Assembly (NCBI RefSeq): GCF_016862975.1
Contig: NZ_BONZ01000022.1
Location: 1 to 64,000, forward strand
From: Rugosimonospora africana
Lineage (GTDB): Bacteria > Actinomycetota > Actinomycetes > Mycobacteriales > Micromonosporaceae
Direction: 5' to 3'
Length of the DNA stretch: 64,000 nucleotides
Shown: piece by piece, positions 23,918 to 32,684 of the stretch
Layout of the letters: each line of letters starts with the position of its first letter
How positions within the stretch are numbered: the stretch's first letter is position 1
The notes under the pieces: model-generated
Told to the model about the DNA's origin: nothing
What the model saw: only the letters and a program-made list of their open reading frames with translations
Database searches by the model: none
Program-made: the position numbers and the translations under genes

Positions 23918-24139
23918 CGGAGCGGCTCGGCGGCGGCTCGCGCCGGTTCAGGCCAAGTCTGGCCGGCTGGTCGCCGCGGAAGACGGGGGCGCGGCGGCCG
24001 GTCGGCGTCGTTTCAGCCCCGGCCCGGTCCGTGTCGGTTGGGGCCGGCCCGGTCGGCGTCGGTTGCCGCCGGCCCGGTCCGCGCCGGTTCGGCCCGGCCC
24101 GCTTCGCGCCGGTTGAGGCCGGCCCGGCTTGCGCCGGGT
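23918..24139. repeat. degenerate GC-rich repeats with a copy of the neighbouring gene's 3' end
   Basis: The gap between convergent genes is filled with degenerate GGCCCGGTCCGnGnCGGTT-type repeats. A near copy of the last 30 bases of the enoyl-CoA hydratase gene appears at about 23959-23989: CCGGCTGGTCGCCGCGGAAG, against CCGGCTGGTCGCCACGGAAG at 24145-24164. This looks like slippage or unequal exchange that stretched the 3' flank. No gene is supported here. Confidence 0.6.
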
Positions 24140-24952
24140 TCAAGCCGGCTGGTCGCCACGGAAGACCGGGTCGCGCTTGGCGATGAACGCCGCGACGCCC
24201 TCCTTGCCGTCCGGCCCGGCGAACAGCCGGGCGAGGACCCGCTGCTCGGTGTCCAGGGCGAGGTCGAGCGGCATCCGCAGCCCGTCGTCGATCAGGCGCT
24301 TGCCCGCGCGCACGGCGAGCGGGGCGAGGCCGGCGATCGTGCCCGCCAGCTCGGCCGCCTCGGTCATCAGCCGGTCCGCCGGGCACACCCGGGCCACCAG
24401 GCCGCGCCCGGCGAGTTCGGCCGCCGTGGCGAAGCGTCCGGTCAACACCAGTTCCTTGGTGAACGCCGCGCCCGCGGCGCGGGACAGGCGCTGCGTCCCG
24501 CCGCCGCCGGGAAGCAGGCCGAGCTTCACCTCCGGCAGCCCGAACTTCGCCTTCTCGGCGGCGAGGACCAGGTCGCAGCAGAGCACGACCTCGAACCCGC
24601 CGCCGAGCGCGAAGCCGTTGACCGCCGCGATGGTGACCTGGGGCAGGGCGGCCAGGCTGTCGAAGGTGGCCCGCCCGAGCCGCTGGTAGTCCTCGAACGC
24701 GACCTGGCTGGCGCCGTCGTACTCGCCGATGTCCGCGCCGGCGATGAACCCGCGACCGGTACCGGTGAGGATCAGCACCCGGATGTCCGGATCGGTACGC
24801 AGCCTGTCGAAGTAGTCGCGCAGGTGCGTCAGGATGTCGCGGGACAGCGCGCCGAGAGCCTCGGGCCGGTCGATGCGCAGGGTCGCGACGCCGCCATCCC
24901 GAGTCTCGGCGAGGTGGGGATGGAGGCGCTGCTCCTCGGTCGTCACGGTCAT
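24140..24952 (-). CDS. enoyl-CoA hydratase/isomerase family protein
   Basis: This 270-residue crotonase-fold enzyme has the oxyanion-hole segment 'GRGFIAGADIGEYD' and the catalytic blocks 'NGFALGGGFEVVLCCDLVLA' and 'FGLPEVKLGLLPGGGGTQRLSRAAG', both with the expected Glu. It therefore should hydrate enoyl-CoA. The ATG at 24952 overlaps the stop of the preceding gene (ATGA), so its translation is coupled to the signal-less binding-protein-like gene. With the SDR and the CoA-transferase further on, it suggests conversion of a CoA-activated compound. The true substrate is unknown. Confidence 0.9.
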   Translation of the reverse strand: MTVTTEEQRLHPHLAETRDGGVATLRIDRPEALGALSRDILTHLRDYFDRLRTDPDIRVLILTGTGRGFIAGADIGEYDGASQVAFEDYQRLGRATFDSLAALPQVTIAAVNGFALGGGFEVVLCCDLVLAAEKAKFGLPEVKLGLLPGGGGTQRLSRAAGAAFTKELVLTGRFATAAELAGRGLVARVCPADRLMTEAAELAGTIAGLAPLAVRAGKRLIDDGLRMPLDLALDTEQRVLARLFAGPDGKEGVAAFIAKRDPVFRGDQPA

Positions 24953-26163
24953 GGCGTGGTCTCCTCGGCTCGGTACCGGTCGAGCATGGCGCTGATGTCC
25001 GCGTGTATCCGCGGCGCGGGAATCCGGTCGCGCAGCGCGGCCGCGAGCCGCACGCCGGCGGCCTGCTGGAACCGCGGCCACCACGGCACGCGTGGCCGGG
25101 TGCGGGCCGCGCGCATGGTCTGCCGGACTCCGCTGAAGAAGCCGCCGACGAGCGCGTCGGCCGCGGGATCCCACCACACCCGGGCGTTGGCCGGCTGGCC
25201 GCCGGACACACAGACGATGTCGCGTTGCGCGTCGTGGCCGGCCACCCACGCGGCGAACTCCGCCGCCTCGTGCGGGTGCGAAGAGGTCGCGGGTACTGCG
25301 AGCCCGGCGCCGCCCAGCACGGCCGCGGCGGGGCCGGCGTCCATGGTGGGCGGGGCGGTGAACGCGAGCCGATGGCGGCGGGCCGGCCGCTGGTAGTCGG
25401 TGTACCCGAAGGTCAGCGGCGCGTAGCCGGGTGCGGTCGGGTCGTCGCTGGCCATGGCGTCCAGCAGGGCCGGCGGGTTGAGGTCGAAGCAGCGCGGGTC
25501 GACGGTGCGCGCCAATGCGGCCAGCACCTCGACCGCCGGCTCGGTGACCAGGCGGTCGAGCGCCGCGATGACGCCCGGCGCCTCCATGTCGGGCACGGCG
25601 TCGCCGAGTATCGAGTCGCCGGACATGGAATCGCTGGACGTGGCGACTCCGGACCTGGCGACGCTGGACATGGAGATGAGGGAGATGATGGCGTCGCTCG
25701 GGTACAGCGGGATGGCCACCAGGCCCCGGGCCGCCAGGCGGAGCACGGCGTCCCAGGTGGCGGGCGGCTGCCCGGTGAACCGGCGCGGGTTGACGGCGGC
25801 CACCTGGCAGGCGGCGTCCACGGCCAGCGCCCACTGCCGCCCGGCGTGACCGTAGGACTCGTGGCTGCCGCCCAGCGAGTCGCGGGCGAGCGCGGCCAGG
25901 GTGGCGGGGTCGAGGAGGCCGTCGAGGGGGCGCAGGCAACCGGTCCCGACCGCCTCCGGGATCGTCGGGTGGTCGACGAAGACCAGATCGTACCCGTCGA
26001 TGATGTCCGCCACCGGCTGGTCGTTGAACGCGGCCAGCGGCCGGGCGTCCCAGTGCAGGGTCACCTGCGGGCGGCGGGCCGACCAGGCGTGGGCCGCGGC
26101 GGCCATCGGTGCGACACAGCGCGGATGGTCCCAACACAGGCCGCGCAGGACGATGTCCGCCAC
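24949..26163 (-). CDS. binding-protein-like protein without signal peptide
   Basis: This 404-residue protein has the fold signs of family 1 extracellular solute-binding proteins ('LRPLDGLLDPATLAALARDS', 'ATWDAVLRLAARG', 'TSSHPHEAAEFAAWVAG'). It begins at once with 'ADIVLRGLCWDHPRCVAPMAAAA' and has no signal sequence or lipobox, so it should stay in the cytoplasm. A Ser/Asp/Met-rich repeat-like insertion lies near residues 160-195. It starts one base after the SDR gene and overlaps the enoyl-CoA hydratase gene by four bases, so all three are coupled. A cytoplasmic sensor, a chaperone or a domesticated ligand carrier are possible; none is proven. Confidence 0.7.
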   Translation of the reverse strand: MADIVLRGLCWDHPRCVAPMAAAAHAWSARRPQVTLHWDARPLAAFNDQPVADIIDGYDLVFVDHPTIPEAVGTGCLRPLDGLLDPATLAALARDSLGGSHESYGHAGRQWALAVDAACQVAAVNPRRFTGQPPATWDAVLRLAARGLVAIPLYPSDAIISLISMSSVARSGVATSSDSMSGDSILGDAVPDMEAPGVIAALDRLVTEPAVEVLAALARTVDPRCFDLNPPALLDAMASDDPTAPGYAPLTFGYTDYQRPARRHRLAFTAPPTMDAGPAAAVLGGAGLAVPATSSHPHEAAEFAAWVAGHDAQRDIVCVSGGQPANARVWWDPAADALVGGFFSGVRQTMRAARTRPRVPWWPRFQQAAGVRLAAALRDRIPAPRIHADISAMLDRYRAEETTP

Positions 26164-26164
26164 G

Positions 26165-26953
26165 CTACGCCGGGCTGCCGCTCGGGCCGGCGATCGCGAG
26201 ACCGCCGTCGACTCGCAGGCACACCCCGGTGATGAACGACGCGTCGGGGCTGAGCAGGAAGGCCACCGCCGCGGCGACCTCGTCGGGCTGCCCGAACCGG
26301 CCGATCGGGTGCATCGAGTTCCACGACCGGATCAGCGCGTCCGGATCTGGTGCGGTCTCGAAGATCCGCTCGTTCATCGGGGTCATGATGGTGCCCGGCG
26401 CGACGCAGTTGACCCGGACGCCGGCCGGCGCGTATTCCACCGCGGCCTGCTGGCTCAGCGAGATGATCGCGCCCTTGGTGGCCGCGTAGGCCGCCCACTG
26501 CGGGAAGCCGAGCATGGCCTGGACGCTGGACAGGTTCACCACGGCGCCGCCACCATTGGCCTGCAGGTGGGGGATGGCGCTGCGCATGCCGAGCCAGACT
26601 CCGCGCAGGTTGACCGCCAGCACGCGGTCCCAGTCGGCCTCGGAGGTGGTGGTGACGCTGCCCGGCAGCGCGATGCCGGCGTTGTTGACCAGCGCGTCCA
26701 GCCGCCCGTATGCCGCGACGGCGCCGGCCATCAGCGCCTCCATCTGGCCGAGGTCGCTGACGTCGGTGCGTGCCGTGGCGGCCCGGCCGCCGGCGTCGCC
26801 GATGGCGGCCGCGGTCTCGGCCAGCCCGGCGGTGTCGACGTCGCCGAGCATGGTGGCCGCACCCTCGGCGGCCAGCCGCAGGGCCACTGCGCGCCCGATG
26901 CCCGCTGCGGCGCCGGTGACGACCGCGACGGTGCCGTCGAGTCGACCAGACAT
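26165..26953 (-). CDS. short-chain dehydrogenase/reductase
   Basis: This 262-residue classical SDR has the cofactor motif 'VTGAAAGIGRAVAL' (TGxxxGxG), 'NNAGIA', the active-site Ser in 'VVNLSSVQAM', YxxxK in 'YAATKGAI', and 'PGTIMTPM'. It should be an NAD(P)-dependent oxidoreductase of an alcohol or 3-hydroxyacyl substrate. The ATG at 26953 is chosen as the family start. It is the first gene of a minus-strand operon with the binding-like protein and the enoyl-CoA hydratase. It diverges from a LacI regulator, with a LacI-like operator in the gap. Confidence 0.92.
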   Translation of the reverse strand: MSGRLDGTVAVVTGAAAGIGRAVALRLAAEGAATMLGDVDTAGLAETAAAIGDAGGRAATARTDVSDLGQMEALMAGAVAAYGRLDALVNNAGIALPGSVTTTSEADWDRVLAVNLRGVWLGMRSAIPHLQANGGGAVVNLSSVQAMLGFPQWAAYAATKGAIISLSQQAAVEYAPAGVRVNCVAPGTIMTPMNERIFETAPDPDALIRSWNSMHPIGRFGQPDEVAAAVAFLLSPDASFITGVCLRVDGGLAIAGPSGSPA

Positions 26954-27006
26954 GAAGACTCCCTGTGCTGGCGTCGTTCGTGGTGGGCCAGTCGTGGTGG
27001 GCAACT

Positions 27007-27021
27007 GGTAAATCGTTTATC
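27007..27021. promoter_or_regulatory. LacI-type operator (copy 1)
   Basis: GGTAAATCGTTTATC lies between the divergent SDR operon and the LacI regulator gene. It matches the site before the binding-protein operon (28281-28295, opposite strand) at 13 of 15 positions and has the central CG typical of LacI-family operators. Confidence 0.6.
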
Positions 27022-27078
27022 TTGATACCGTGACTCCGGTGGGCTGTCAACCTCGCCGGCGACGAGGAAGAGGTGCCG

Positions 27079-28098
27079 ATGGCCACGATCGTGGAGGTCG
27101 CACGGCAGGCGGGCGTCACAGCATCGGTGGTCTCCCGGCTGCTCAACGGCGATCCGACGCTGCGCATCCGGGCCGAGACCAGGGACCGGGTGCTCGCCGT
27201 CGCGGCGGCGCTGGACTACACGCCCAACCACGCCGCACGCGCCCTGCGCCGGGCCAGGGCCGGCACCCTCGGCCTGGCCGTGCACGACCTCCACAATCCC
27301 GTGTATGCCGAGATCATCGCCGGCGCCGAGGCGGAGGCGCGGGAGCGCGGCAGCGTGCTGCTGGTCGCCGACGTCAACAGCCTCGCGTCGGACGACGAGA
27401 CGTTCCGCCGGGTGGTGCAGGGCGGCGCCATCGACGGCCTCATGCTGCAACGCGACGGGGACGCCTCGGACAAGGTGGTCGCCCGGGTCGCCGGCTCCCG
27501 GGTGCCGGTGGTCATCCTCAACGAACGGGTCCGGTCCCCGCTGTCCGGCGTGGCCGTCGACGACCGCCGCGCCGCGATGCTGGCCACCCGGCACCTCATC
27601 GCGCTGGGCCACCGTGACATCGCGTACCTGCAGGTCAGCGGCTCCAACTCGCGCGCCCGTGACCGGCGGGCCGGCTGGCAGGCGGCGATGCGCGACGCCG
27701 GCCTGGACGCGACCGGGCGCATGGTGGTCGGCGGCGTCCGGCCGGAGACCGGGTATCGAGCCATGACCGACCTGCTGGCGGCGCACACCCCGCCCACGGC
27801 GGTGTTCGCCGGGACCCTGCTGGCCGGGGTCGGCGCGCTGACGGCGGCGCGGGACGCCGGGGTGAGCGTGCCGGCGCGGCTGTCCGTCATCGGGTTCCAC
27901 GACGGGTGGTTCGCCGAGCACGTATACCCGGCGCTGACCGTGGTCCGGTTGCCGCTGCGGGAACTGGGCCGGCAGGCGGTGCGGCTGCTCGCCCGGCGCA
28001 TCGACGGCGCCGAGGCGGAGCAGATCCTGGTGTCTTCGCCGGAGCCGGAACTCGTGCCGCGCGGCAGCACCGGCCCGGCGCCCGCCCGCCGCGGCTGA
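27079..28098 (+). CDS. LacI-family transcriptional regulator
   Basis: This 339-residue repressor begins with the LacI HTH 'ATIVEVARQAGVTASVVSRLLNGDPTLRIRAETRDRVLAVAAALDYTPNHAARAL' (residues 2-57), including the hinge. A periplasmic-binding-protein-like effector domain follows ('TLGLAVHDLHNPVYAEIIAGAEAEA', 'SVIGFHDGWFAEHVYPALTVVRLPLRELGRQAVRLL'). The ATG at 27079 is chosen because GAGGAAGAGG lies just upstream; a GTG two codons earlier is possible. Matching operator-like sites before both flanking operons indicate that it controls the SDR and enoyl-CoA hydratase genes on one side and the ribose-type importer on the other. Confidence 0.92.
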   Translation: MATIVEVARQAGVTASVVSRLLNGDPTLRIRAETRDRVLAVAAALDYTPNHAARALRRARAGTLGLAVHDLHNPVYAEIIAGAEAEARERGSVLLVADVNSLASDDETFRRVVQGGAIDGLMLQRDGDASDKVVARVAGSRVPVVILNERVRSPLSGVAVDDRRAAMLATRHLIALGHRDIAYLQVSGSNSRARDRRAGWQAAMRDAGLDATGRMVVGGVRPETGYRAMTDLLAAHTPPTAVFAGTLLAGVGALTAARDAGVSVPARLSVIGFHDGWFAEHVYPALTVVRLPLRELGRQAVRLLARRIDGAEAEQILVSSPEPELVPRGSTGPAPARRG

Positions 28099-28357
28099 CC
28101 GGCGAGCGCCGGCCAACCCGACCCGCCGCTCCCGACCGGCGCCCGCGCCGGCCAACCCGACGCGCCGCACCTGACCGGCGCCGGCGCCAACCCGACCGAC
28201 CCGCAGCGACTGACCGACGGCGGGTGCCGGCGCGGCTCGACTCTTGACGTCCCCCGCCGGTGTGGACTAGAACGCTCCAGAGAAACGTTTTACCGATCGC
28301 CCTCCGAAAGCCATTCCAGCCGGGCGTCCCCGGCGACTGATACAGGAGGTCCACCCC
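28099..28357. repeat. degenerate GC-rich repeats, then promoter region
   Basis: Three imperfect copies of a roughly 40-base unit built on GACCGGCGCCCGCGCCGGCC-AACCCGAC fill 28099-28215. After this the sequence holds the operator-like site at 28281-28295 and the Shine-Dalgarno AGGAGGT of the short upstream ORF. Confidence 0.55.
28281..28295. promoter_or_regulatory. LacI-type operator (copy 2)
   Basis: AGAAACGTTTTACCG contains the palindrome AAACGTTT. Its reverse strand reads GGTAAAACGTTTCT, nearly the same as copy 1 at 27007. It lies about 65 bases before the first start codon of the importer operon. Confidence 0.6.
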
Positions 28358-28426
28358 ATGAGCGAGCAGATTTGCGGTGCGTCCATGCCCGGCGTGGCCG
28401 GCATGCGAAGCGAGGGGATCGCATGA
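28358..28426 (+). CDS. 22-codon upstream ORF with strong ribosome site
   Basis: This short ORF encodes 22 residues (it begins MSEQICGASM and ends RSEGIA) and has the best Shine-Dalgarno of the area (AGGAGGT, six bases before the ATG). Its TGA overlaps the ATG of the binding-protein gene (ATGA), a classical coupling arrangement. It could be a leader peptide that opens the mRNA for the next gene, or a small peptide in its own right. No known family is seen. It is too short to judge by codon use. Confidence 0.5.
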   Translation: MSEQICGASMPGVAGMRSEGIA

Positions 28427-29421
28427 ACAGCCCGCGGAGGATGCGTGCCGTCGGAGTCCTCGCCCTCGGCGTCGCCGCGACACTCGTGGCCGCCACCGGC
28501 TGCGGGTCCACGTCGAATGCCGGCGCCGGCTCCGGCAAGCACTACAAAATCAGCCTGATCGTCGGGCTCAAGGGCGATGACTTCTACGGCTCCCTGGCGT
28601 GCGGGGCGAAGTCCGCCGCGCGCAGCCTCGGCGCCGACGTCAACGTTCAGGGTCCGAGCAAGTGGGACGCGCCGGAGCAGATCAGCGTCCTGAACTCGGT
28701 GATCGCCAGCCGGCCGGACGCCATCCTGATCGCACCGGTCGACGACACCGCGCTGCAGGCGCCGCTGGAGCAGGCCGCCGCGCAGAACATCAAGATTGTG
28801 CTGGTGGACACGACGCTCAAGGATCCGTCGATCGCCGCCGCCCAGGTGACCTCCGACGACCAGCTCGCCGGCAAGGACGCCGCGACCGAGGTGGCCAAGC
28901 AGACCGGCGGGAAGGGGTCGGTGGTGACCATCAACACCCAGCCCGGTGTGTCCACAGTGGAGGCCCGGGTGCGGGGATTCGAGACCGGCATCAAGGAAGC
29001 GGCCGGACTGAACTACCTGGGACAGCAGTACTCCGGCGACGATGCCGCCAAGGCGTCCGGCGTGGTGACCTCGAGCCTGGCCGCCCACCCCGACCTCGCG
29101 GCGGTGTTCGCCACCAACACGCTCACCGGCCAGGGCGCGGCCACCGGCATCAAGGACGCGCACAAGACCGGGCAGATCAAGCTGGTCGGCTTCGACGCCA
29201 ACCCCAGCGGCGTGCAGGCGCTGCAGGACGGCTCGGCCCAGGCACAGGTGGTGCTCAAGCCGCTGGACATCGGCACGCAGGGCGTGCAGCAGGCGGTCAA
29301 CGCCCTGTCCGGCAAGCCGGTCGAGAAGCTGGTGCACACCGGTGCGTTGATGGCGACGAAGGACAACCTCAACACTCCGGACGTGCAGAAGTACCTGTAC
29401 CACTCGAACTGCACCGGCTGA
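28423..29421 (+). CDS. ribose-type sugar ABC transporter binding lipoprotein
   Basis: This 332-residue periplasmic-binding-protein (family 4, RbsB-like) lipoprotein has the signal 'MNSPRRMRAVGVLALGVAATLVAATGCGS' with Cys as lipid anchor. The mature region has 'YKISLIVGLKGDDFYGSLACGAKSAARSLGADVNVQGPSKWD', 'RPDAILIAPVDDTALQAPLEQAAAQNIKIVLVDTTL' and 'AVFATNTLTGQGAATGIKDA'. The ATG at 28423 is preferred, with GAGGGGA upstream. It starts an operon that includes a large secreted protein, a CoA-transferase, an ABC ATPase and a permease. LacI control is likely through 28281-28295. Confidence 0.9.
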   Translation: MNSPRRMRAVGVLALGVAATLVAATGCGSTSNAGAGSGKHYKISLIVGLKGDDFYGSLACGAKSAARSLGADVNVQGPSKWDAPEQISVLNSVIASRPDAILIAPVDDTALQAPLEQAAAQNIKIVLVDTTLKDPSIAAAQVTSDDQLAGKDAATEVAKQTGGKGSVVTINTQPGVSTVEARVRGFETGIKEAAGLNYLGQQYSGDDAAKASGVVTSSLAAHPDLAAVFATNTLTGQGAATGIKDAHKTGQIKLVGFDANPSGVQALQDGSAQAQVVLKPLDIGTQGVQQAVNALSGKPVEKLVHTGALMATKDNLNTPDVQKYLYHSNCTG

Positions 29422-29436
29422 CGAGGGGAGTACGAG

Positions 29437-32400
29437 ATGCGCAGGCGCAACCTCCTCCGTACCGCGCTGGCCGTACCGGCCACCGTGGCGGCCGCCCGGC
29501 TCGCCGCTCCGGCGGCGGCAGCCGCATCCCCGGGCGCGGCCCCGGCGAAGGGCCCGGCCTCGGCTCCGGCACCGGCCGGGTCGCAGGATGCCCTGGCCGG
29601 CGTGTATTACCAGGCCCTGCTGCTGAACACTCCGTTCGTCGAGAGCATGTGGGATCCGGCCACCGGGAGCTACCCGATCCCGGACTTCTACTTCGTCAGC
29701 GTCCTGGGCAACGCCGTGCTGTGCACCAGCGGCACGTACGACGCGCAGGCCGCCGGCATCGAGCGGGAAACCCTGCTGGAGCACACGCTGAGCACCATCC
29801 GGTACGCGGCGGCGCACAACAGGTGGAACTCCGCGGCCGGCACCTGGGGCAAGCAGCTGTACTTCGACTCCACAATGGAGTCATACTTCGTGGCCGCCGC
29901 GAAGCTGCTGTGGCCGCAGCTGGACGCGGCCACCCGCGACCAGATCGACGCCATCGTCCGGGGTACCGCCAACTACGTCGTCTCGCTGGGCACCGACCCC
30001 GACCCGCTCTCCCCGGGATGGACCACCAACGGCCTGGCCGGCGGCTACGCCGGGGACAGCAAGATGGAGGAGATGGGCACCCGGACCATGCCGCTGGCCA
30101 CCGCGCTGGCCTGGCTGCCGGACGACCCGGACGCCGGGGCCTGGGCACAGTGGCTGTCCCGCTGGACCACCAACATGTCCGGGCTGCCGCCGGCCGACCG
30201 GGCCAACCCGTCGCCGGCCGGCGGCACCACGATCGCCGCGGCCAACCAGGCGGACAACATCTGGGACACCTTCCTGGTGGAGAACCACGGCACCTACGCG
30301 CCCATCTACCAGCAGTCGATCGGGGCGTACCCGGGCCGCAACGTGGCCCAGTTCCTCATCGCCGGGCGTGACGTGCCGGCCGCGGTGACCACGGTGCCCA
30401 ACGCCGACCGGCTCTGGTTCGTGATGGGTCAGACCGGCACCGACGCCGGTGTACCGGAAGACTTCATGGTCGCCGACCGGCACCACCTGTACGGGCGCAA
30501 CCTGCTGCCGCTGACCTACCGCGCGATGGTCGACGGCGACCGGTACGTCGCCCGGGCCGAGCGGATGCTCGCCGACCACCTGATCCCGTACGAGCGCTAC
30601 GCGCCGGCCGGCCGGCTGACGAAGTTCAGCGGGGAACCCAAGTACGAGCCCGAGGCGCGCGCCGAGACCGCCATGGCCTACCTGCTGCACTACCACCGTG
30701 ACCGGCTCGCCGGAGACGTGCGCGCGGCCAGCGCCGCGGAATACTTCGCCCACCACAGCGGCGCCATCGACTACGGCGTCGGTCCGGGCCTCGCGGTGCA
30801 CCAGTCGGCCCGGGCGCTGGCCGGTTCGGTCACCAAGCCCGGCTACGTGAAGTTCGCCTACCTGCCCCAGCACGATGACTGGCTGTTCGACATCGCCGGC
30901 GCGAGCCCCGCCCTGCTGCCGTCGACGGCCACCACGGTGCTGTCCCGCACCTGCCGCGTCTACACCAGCGCGCGGGACGGCATCGACGCCACCGCCACGG
31001 TCCTGCGCACCCCCGGCGGCGTGGCCGGATTCGCCACTCTGCCGGACGGCACCGTCGCCTACGCCAGCGGCGGTGTGGGCGCGGGGGAGGGCGTACTGCG
31101 CCTGACCAACCTGTCCATGCCCGGCATCGACGGCCTGGACGGCGACCGCACGTTCCGTTGGGCGGGCGGCTCCGTCACCCTCGCTCCACAGACCGGGCTC
31201 GGCGACGGCGGCGTCGATGACATCGCCTTCGCCGCGACCACGGCACGGTACCTGCGGATGTACGGCGACCGCGCGGCGACCGCCTACGGATTCTCGCTGT
31301 ACGAGCTGGAGGTGTACGGCGACGGCGGCACCGACCTGGCCGTCGGCGCGACCGCGACCGCCTCCTCCTACGACTCCGGCAACCAGGCGGCCGGCGGCCC
31401 GTTCCCGCCGGCGCTGGCTGTGGACGGGCGCACCGACACCCGGTGGGCCGTCGCGCCCGCACAGCGGCCGAACCCCGGTTGGCTCTGCGTGGACCTCGGC
31501 GCCGACCACAGCGTGAACCGGGTGGTGCTGCGCTGGGAGACCGCGTACGCGTCGCAGTACCGCATCGAGGTCTCCGGCGACGGCCAGACCTGGCGCACGG
31601 TGGCCGCGGTGCCGGCGACCGTAGAGGCGGCCGGCAACTGGCTCAACGTGGACGGTCGGGCTGGCTTCGTGGTGCGCGGGGGAACGAACCCGATCACCGT
31701 GACCGGGGCCGGCATCGTGCTGTCCGACGGGCCGGCGGCCGGTTCTGCCGGGATGGTCATCGAGGGGTACCCGGCACAGTCCGATGTGGACACCGCCCGG
31801 CGGGCCGCCGCGCCGGCCCCCTCCGACCTGCCGGCCGGGCTCGCGGCAAGCCTGGTCGGTGGCCAGCTCAGCGTGTTCAACCTGACCGGCGCGTCGGTCG
31901 CCGGGGAGTTCACCGTGCCGCGGACCGGTCCGGCGCTCGTCGCCTACCAGGGCACCCAGCGGGTCAGCGGGACGCGGGCCAGCCGGTACGCGGTGGACCT
32001 GCCGGGCGCCGACGCGGTCGTGGCAGCGGCCCGGTTCACCGTCGCCACCCCGGGCAACGGGAGCCCACCGGTCGGGCTGACCGTCCGCGTCGACGGGTCG
32101 CGGTCGCTGCGCCTGTCAGCGCCGGCCGGCACCGGACCGGTACGGCTGCTGGTGCGCTCGCTGGCCAACGGGCAGACCGCACCGGCGACGGTACCGGACG
32201 GCGGCGACACCACGGTCACGTTCCCGCACGGCCCGGACGTGCCGACCTCCGATCTCGCCCGGGGCGCGACGACCTACCCCACCTCGCCGCTGCCGCCCGG
32301 CATGTCCTCGCCGGCCACCGCGGTCGACGGTGACCCGGGTACGTCGTGGCGACCCGGACCGGACGGGCGGATGGTGATCGACCTGGGAGCCGCGGTACCG

Positions 32401-32622
32401 GCCGGCAGCGTGAAGCTGACCTGGTCGCGGCCGGGTACCCCGGCGGTCCGGGTCGCGGTGTCCACCGACGGCCTGACCTACACCGACGTCGCCGCGCTCG
32501 CCCCGGCGACCGGACCGACCCAGCAGGCGCCGCTGCACGTCACCGCACGGTACGTGGCGGTGTCGGCGACCGGCTGGCGTCCCGGCCAGGCCACGCTCGT
32601 GGAGGCCGCCATCCTGCCGTGA
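29437..32622 (+). CDS. large secreted protein with discoidin (F5/8 type C) domains, probable glycan-active enzyme
   Basis: This 1061-residue exported protein has a twin-Arg signal (MRRRNLLRTALAVPATVAAARLAAPAAAAA). Residues about 50-440 form an alpha-helical domain rich in Trp and aromatic motifs ('DNIWDTFLVENHGTYAPIYQQSIGAYPGRNVAQ', 'PEDFMVADRHHLYGRNLLPLTYR'), reminiscent of alpha/alpha-toroid glycosidases and lyases. A beta region follows, then an F5/8 C domain about 600-735 ('ARYLRMYGDRAATAYGFSLYELEVYGDGG', 'PALAVDGRTDTRWAVAP', 'WLCVDLG') and a second discoidin-like domain at the C-terminus ('SSPATAVDGDPGTSWRPGPDGRMVIDLG'). It sits inside an ABC-importer operon, so it probably attacks the polymer whose fragments are imported. 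The enzyme family was not recognised. Confidence 0.75.
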   Translation: MRRRNLLRTALAVPATVAAARLAAPAAAAASPGAAPAKGPASAPAPAGSQDALAGVYYQALLLNTPFVESMWDPATGSYPIPDFYFVSVLGNAVLCTSGTYDAQAAGIERETLLEHTLSTIRYAAAHNRWNSAAGTWGKQLYFDSTMESYFVAAAKLLWPQLDAATRDQIDAIVRGTANYVVSLGTDPDPLSPGWTTNGLAGGYAGDSKMEEMGTRTMPLATALAWLPDDPDAGAWAQWLSRWTTNMSGLPPADRANPSPAGGTTIAAANQADNIWDTFLVENHGTYAPIYQQSIGAYPGRNVAQFLIAGRDVPAAVTTVPNADRLWFVMGQTGTDAGVPEDFMVADRHHLYGRNLLPLTYRAMVDGDRYVARAERMLADHLIPYERYAPAGRLTKFSGEPKYEPEARAETAMAYLLHYHRDRLAGDVRAASAAEYFAHHSGAIDYGVGPGLAVHQSARALAGSVTKPGYVKFAYLPQHDDWLFDIAGASPALLPSTATTVLSRTCRVYTSARDGIDATATVLRTPGGVAGFATLPDGTVAYASGGVGAGEGVLRLTNLSMPGIDGLDGDRTFRWAGGSVTLAPQTGLGDGGVDDIAFAATTARYLRMYGDRAATAYGFSLYELEVYGDGGTDLAVGATATASSYDSGNQAAGGPFPPALAVDGRTDTRWAVAPAQRPNPGWLCVDLGADHSVNRVVLRWETAYASQYRIEVSGDGQTWRTVAAVPATVEAAGNWLNVDGRAGFVVRGGTNPITVTGAGIVLSDGPAAGSAGMVIEGYPAQSDVDTARRAAAPAPSDLPAGLAASLVGGQLSVFNLTGASVAGEFTVPRTGPALVAYQGTQRVSGTRASRYAVDLPGADAVVAAARFTVATPGNGSPPVGLTVRVDGSRSLRLSAPAGTGPVRLLVRSLANGQTAPATVPDGGDTTVTFPHGPDVPTSDLARGATTYPTSPLPPGMSSPATAVDGDPGTSWRPGPDGRMVIDLGAAVPAGSVKLTWSRPGTPAVRVAVSTDGLTYTDVAALAPATGPTQQAPLHVTARYVAVSATGWRPGQATLVEAAILP

Positions 32623-32684
32623 GGGCGGGCACTGCCGCCATCGCCCACAGCACCGGAACGACCAGACAGAAAGGCAGCACCAGC

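Noticed and set aside
24949-26163. Treating the binding-like protein as an ordinary ABC lipoprotein
   Set aside because: No signal peptide or lipobox is present in any in-frame extension, and the SDR stop lies immediately upstream, leaving no room for one.
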